DNA of 9,831 nucleotides from Bacteroidales bacterium. Lineage in GTDB: Bacteria > Bacteroidota > Bacteroidia > Bacteroidales > JAADGE01. Each line of letters starts with the position of its first letter. Position 1 is the first letter of the stretch. The notes below the pieces were generated by a model that worked only from the letters and a program-made list of their open reading frames with translations, had not been told where the DNA came from and did no database searches. This document shows, one piece after another, positions 6,873 to 9,831 of this stretch. Where the stretch lies: positions 1-9,831 of the forward strand of contig JAOZQB010000107.1 of the NCBI GenBank assembly GCA_029932445.1. The letters are read 5' to 3'. Both the position numbers and the translations under genes were made by a program.

Positions 6873-8297
6873 TTGAATAAACTAATTACAAAATTATTAG
6901 GCAGTTCCTCAGAATTTCCGCTTAATCACAGAATCAGTAATGCTGCATTAATATTAGGTGCATTACTGGGTATTCAAGCATCATTGTCTAATTATTTATT
7001 GAATCTTCCCTTAATAACTGTTTATACCACTCTGGGAATGACTGTTCTTTTAAGTTTCCTTTATTATTTTTCAAGAATAAAACAAAAATTTAAATTCACG
7101 GTTTATACCGCTATTCTTATAAACATGCTCATATACACACCTATTATGTGGATATCAAACGGCGGATCTTCAGGTGGTTTTCAATACTACTTGTTTGTAT
7201 ACGCAACATTTATTATTGCCGTTATAAATAATAAGAAGGTAATCATCGCTTTAATTTCATTAACTGTAATAATTTTTTTATCACTCCTTTTTTATGAATA
7301 TTCTTATCCGGAAAAAATTCTGGGCTACCCGTCAAGAGAAGATAAATATGGTGATTTATTAGTAGGATTTCTTTTTGTTTTATTTGGTGTTATTTATATG
7401 TTTTATTTTTATACAATACAATATAACAAAACCAATTTAGAATTGTCATTAAAAAACAGCGAATTGGAAAAACAAAACATAAAATTATATAAACATCAGA
7501 GTAAAATTGAATCACAAAGAAAAATTCTTGAAACTCAAAATTTACATATTAAAGACAGTATCAGTTATGCTCAAAAAATTCAAAAAGCAGTATTCCCTTC
7601 AATTGAAATCTTAAAACAAAATACAAAAGATTCATTTTTATTATATCTGCCGAAAGAAAAAATCGGCGGTGACTTTTATTATTACACAAAAATCAAAGAT
7701 TCTTTTATTGCAGTTATTGCAGACAGTACAGGTCATGGTGTACCGGGCGGATTTATGTCAATGTTGGGAATTACAATTCTGGAAGAAATTATTAAACGAA
7801 AAAACATCTTAGATGCTGCTGAAATATTAAACAAATTCCGAGAAGAAATTATCGAATCTTTAGATCAAAAAAATATTCGTTCTATAACCAATGACGGATT
7901 CGATACGGCAATTTGTATTTTTAATACTAAAACAAAACAAATGAATTATGCCGGTGCCAATTTGCCTTTAATTTTAATGAGGAACAAAGAAATTATTTCT
8001 TACTCTCCCGACAACATGCCCGTAGGTACATATATTACAATGAAACCGTTTAAAAACAATTTTATTGAAATTCAAAAAGATGATTCTGTATACTTATTTA
8101 CCGATGGGATTACAGACCAATTCGGAGGTTCTAAAAATCAAAAATTTTCTTTTCACAGACTTAAAAAAGTGCTTACTGAAAATGCCGAAGAACCTTTATT
8201 TATTCAAAAAGAACAATTAAAAAAAACGTTCAGAAATTGGAAAGGAAATCAAAAAAGAACTGATGATGCACTTATTACAGGTTTTAAACTAATCTGA
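6873..8297 (+). CDS. Membrane-bound SpoIIE/RsbU-type PP2C serine phosphatase
   Basis: A 474-residue signalling protein. Six hydrophobic helices cover about 21-184, a predicted coiled coil (about 185-230, rich in E, K, Q, L) follows, and then a PP2C-type SpoIIE domain (about 230-474) opens with SISYAQKIQKAVFP. Metal-binding positions are intact: Asp267 in GGDFYYY, Asp284 in IADSTGHGVPGGFMSM, Asp411 in LFTDGITDQFGG and Asp464/465 in RTDDALITGF. The usual second Asp of GGDFYD is Tyr, which I recall as common in Bacteroidota members. Such proteins dephosphorylate anti-sigma-factor antagonists or other phosphoserine targets in response to a signal; no PAS, GAF or receiver domain is present, so the six-helix region is the likely sensor. 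The start is TTG at 6873: the next in-frame ATG is at residue 56, past the first helix, and no better start exists after the queA stop. The stop overlaps the pgeF ATG by one base (TGATG). The partner protein is not in the window. Confidence 0.9.
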   Translation: MNKLITKLLGSSSEFPLNHRISNAALILGALLGIQASLSNYLLNLPLITVYTTLGMTVLLSFLYYFSRIKQKFKFTVYTAILINMLIYTPIMWISNGGSSGGFQYYLFVYATFIIAVINNKKVIIALISLTVIIFLSLLFYEYSYPEKILGYPSREDKYGDLLVGFLFVLFGVIYMFYFYTIQYNKTNLELSLKNSELEKQNIKLYKHQSKIESQRKILETQNLHIKDSISYAQKIQKAVFPSIEILKQNTKDSFLLYLPKEKIGGDFYYYTKIKDSFIAVIADSTGHGVPGGFMSMLGITILEEIIKRKNILDAAEILNKFREEIIESLDQKNIRSITNDGFDTAICIFNTKTKQMNYAGANLPLILMRNKEIISYSPDNMPVGTYITMKPFKNNFIEIQKDDSVYLFTDGITDQFGGSKNQKFSFHRLKKVLTENAEEPLFIQKEQLKKTFRNWKGNQKRTDDALITGFKLI

Positions 8298-9103
8298 TGA
8301 AGTTAATTAAATCAAAATTGACAGATTATCTGCAGTTTAATCATTTTTCGAAATCCTCGGAAATAAAGCATTTTGTTTCAACAAGAATAAAGAAATCCGA
8401 AAGTATATCTGATAAGAATCTCAATATCAGCCTTGAATCAGATATGCCTGCTGCCGAGGTATATAAGAATCGTCAATTACTCTCTGAAACCGTTAAAATT
8501 CCGTTACAAAGTTTTGTTATGCAAAATCAAATTCACGGTGATACAATTACAATTATTGATGATACTCATAAAGGAAAAGGTATTTTAAATCATCAAACAG
8601 CGATACAAAACAGTGATGCAATGATTACTGATAAAAAGAATATTTGTTTATTCTTATTTGCAGCTGATTGTATGCCGATACTATTTTTTGACACAAAAAA
8701 ACATATTGTCGGAGTTGCACATTCCGGTTGGAAAGGAACAGTTTCTAAAATTGCTCAAAAAACGGTTATCAAAATGAATGAAGTTTTCAATTCTGATTTT
8801 AAAGATATACTTGTAGGTATAGGACCTTCGATAAGTGTTAAACATTATGAAACAGGCAAAAATGTTGTTTCCGAAGTTGAAAAAGCATTCGGAACAAAAA
8901 ATAATTTCTTAAAATTTAACACTAAAACAAATAAATATCATTTTGACTTATGGTATTCTGCTAAATACCAACTAACAGAAATCGGAATTCCTGAAACAAA
9001 TATTGAATTCTCGGAATTTTGTACTTTTGAAAATAATGATTTATTTTTTTCGGCAAGACAAAAAAATACCGGCAGGTTTGGTGCCGGTATTATGTTAATT
9101 TAA
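8297..9103 (+). CDS. pgeF: Peptidoglycan editing factor PgeF (laccase-domain, YfiH/YlmD family)
   Basis: A 268-residue protein of the multicopper-oxidase-like DUF152 family. Family members were called polyphenol oxidases; YfiH/PgeF is reported to remove wrongly incorporated residues from peptidoglycan precursors, and related proteins act on purine nucleosides. The metal-site signatures are present: NQIHGD (His80), AADCMPILFFD (Cys125) and VAHSGWKGT (His142), the last two 17 residues apart as in the E. coli protein. Also present are SDAMIT (106-111), GIGPSIS and YETG (175-187; the more usual sequence after GPSI differs here), and a C-terminal FCTFENNDLFFSAR...TGRFGAGIML. The length is normal. 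The ATG overlaps the stop of the phosphatase gene by one base, indicating translational coupling. Bases near its 3' end also form the terminator of the convergent gene. Confidence 0.93.
   Translation: MKLIKSKLTDYLQFNHFSKSSEIKHFVSTRIKKSESISDKNLNISLESDMPAAEVYKNRQLLSETVKIPLQSFVMQNQIHGDTITIIDDTHKGKGILNHQTAIQNSDAMITDKKNICLFLFAADCMPILFFDTKKHIVGVAHSGWKGTVSKIAQKTVIKMNEVFNSDFKDILVGIGPSISVKHYETGKNVVSEVEKAFGTKNNFLKFNTKTNKYHFDLWYSAKYQLTEIGIPETNIEFSEFCTFENNDLFFSARQKNTGRFGAGIMLI
9060..9091 (-). terminator. Intrinsic terminator of the T9SS-sorted gene, inside pgeF
   Basis: Perfect 10-base arms AATACCGGCA (9065-9074) and TGCCGGTATT (9082-9091) flank a 7-base loop. On the minus strand the stem starts 25 bases after the stop at 9117 and is followed by a run of T (the A run at 9060-9066). 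On the plus strand no T run follows, so it should act leftward only. It overlaps pgeF codons for NTGRFGAGI just before the pgeF stop. Confidence 0.82.
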
Positions 9104-9116
9104 ATCATTAATAATA

Positions 9117-9830
9117 TTATTGAATTATTAATTTAGAAACAACTGATTTATCTCCTAAATTAATTTTAATAAAATAAACTCCTTTTGAAACATAATTCAA
9201 TTTAATAATGTGATCTTCAGAAGTATTTAATTTATTCAAATAAATAAGCTTTCCTGTCATATCAGAAATTGAAACATCAGCAGTTTTTTCTTTATTCTTT
9301 ATTTCAATTCTGAATGTTCCGTCAGAAGGATTCGGATAAATATTAATTCCGAAAGCAGCTAAATCCTCAACGGAAGAAGCCACCGTCAGCACAGCAATAT
9401 CACTTGTAACATTTCCGCAATCGCCGCTTACAACAACATCATAGTTTCCTGCATCCGATACTTGAACATTATTAATTGTATATGAATCTGCAGTTTCTCC
9501 GGTAATATCAGCACTGTTAAATTGCCATTGATAAGATAAATTTGAACCTTCGGCAACAACACTGAATGTAATATTATCACCGACGTTTGCGTTAACACTT
9601 GCAGGTTGCGTTGTAATAGAAGTAGCCGCAGAAATTGTTAAAGTCGCTGCATCCGAACTTACAGTACCGCAATCACCGTTTACATCACAAGTATAATTTC
9701 CCGCATCGCTTGCACTAACATTTGACACAGTATAAGTATCAGATGTTGCCCCTGAAATATCACTTCCGTCTTTTTGCCATTGATAAGTTAAATTACTTCC
9801 TGTTGCCGTAACTGTAAATGTTACATTACC
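9117..9830 (-). CDS. Secreted Ig-repeat protein with T9SS type A sorting domain (5' truncated)
   Basis: The frame runs from the right edge to a TAA stop, with 237 visible residues; the N-terminus lies outside the window, and the GTG at 9728 is an internal valine, not a start. Two Ig-like repeats of 84 residues spacing are visible (about 1-69 and 85-152), each with GSNL(T/S)YQWQ, an (S/A)DI(S/T)G turn, SDAGNY and GDCG. The C-terminal 77 residues (about 161-237) form the T9SS sorting domain: INIYPNPSDGTFRIEI, VSISDMTGKLIY, then KGVYFIKINLGDKSVVSKLIIQ. Such proteins cross the outer membrane by type IX secretion, after which the tail is removed and the protein is usually anchored or released. The main N-terminal part, whether enzyme, adhesin or more repeats, is unseen, so the function is unknown. 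The gene converges on pgeF with 13 bases between the stops. Confidence 0.92.
   Translation of the reverse strand, partial: GNVTFTVTATGSNLTYQWQKDGSDISGATSDTYTVSNVSASDAGNYTCDVNGDCGTVSSDAATLTISAATSITTQPASVNANVGDNITFSVVAEGSNLSYQWQFNSADITGETADSYTINNVQVSDAGNYDVVVSGDCGNVTSDIAVLTVASSVEDLAAFGINIYPNPSDGTFRIEIKNKEKTADVSISDMTGKLIYLNKLNTSEDHIIKLNYVSKGVYFIKINLGDKSVVSKLIIQ
9375..9830 (-). repeat. Tandem 252-base repeats coding for Ig-like domains
   Basis: One full unit (9579-9830) and most of a second (9375-9578) repeat with a period of 84 codons; the array probably continues beyond the right edge. The units are similar but diverged in protein sequence. The edge unit has two cysteines (YTCDVNGDCG); the last unit keeps only the second (YDVVVSGDCG). 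Confidence 0.8.
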
Positions 9831-9831
9831 A

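Noticed and set aside
1..9831. Defence island, prophage or mobile element
   Set aside because: No transposase, integrase, phage structural, nuclease-toxin or restriction gene is present; the genes are core or envelope functions.

Overview
The window looks like ordinary chromosome from a member of the Bacteroidota. The DNA is AT-rich. One edge carries a PorP/SprF-family outer-membrane protein and the other a secreted Ig-repeat protein with a type IX secretion (T9SS) C-terminal sorting domain. One gene encodes a DUF4105/Lnb-type protein, Shine-Dalgarno sites are largely absent, and at least one promoter matches the Bacteroidota form (TTG, then TAnnTTTG). The genus cannot be read from the sequence.

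Left part (1-1822): a 5'-truncated PorP/SprF gene runs rightward and overlaps, tail to tail by 23 bases, a leftward gene for a 91-residue membrane protein. A gene-free stretch (951-1237) follows, with a cluster of nested palindromes (1031-1155) and a rho-independent terminator for the next leftward gene, a small heat-shock protein of the Hsp20 family.

Middle (1823-5466): three leftward genes. The DUF2027/Smr-domain protein is transcribed first, then the magnesium transporter MgtE, then a DUF4105 protein that resembles the Bacteroides lipoprotein N-acyltransferase Lnb. MgtE and the Lnb-like gene are separated by only 2 bases, so they are almost certainly co-transcribed.

Right part (5467-9831): a short divergent promoter region, then a rightward run of queA (queuosine synthesis), a six-helix membrane SpoIIE/RsbU-type phosphatase, and pgeF (peptidoglycan editing factor/laccase-domain protein). 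The phosphatase and pgeF overlap by one base. Facing them is the 3' part of the T9SS-sorted Ig-repeat gene. Its probable terminator lies inside the last coding bases of pgeF.

No RNA gene, insertion sequence, CRISPR array, phage or defence module was seen. The genes are mostly core or housekeeping. The points most worth a second look are the palindrome cluster, the terminator embedded in pgeF, the MgtE/Lnb-like coupling, and the membrane phosphatase set between queA and pgeF. I do not see a convincing new multi-gene system here.
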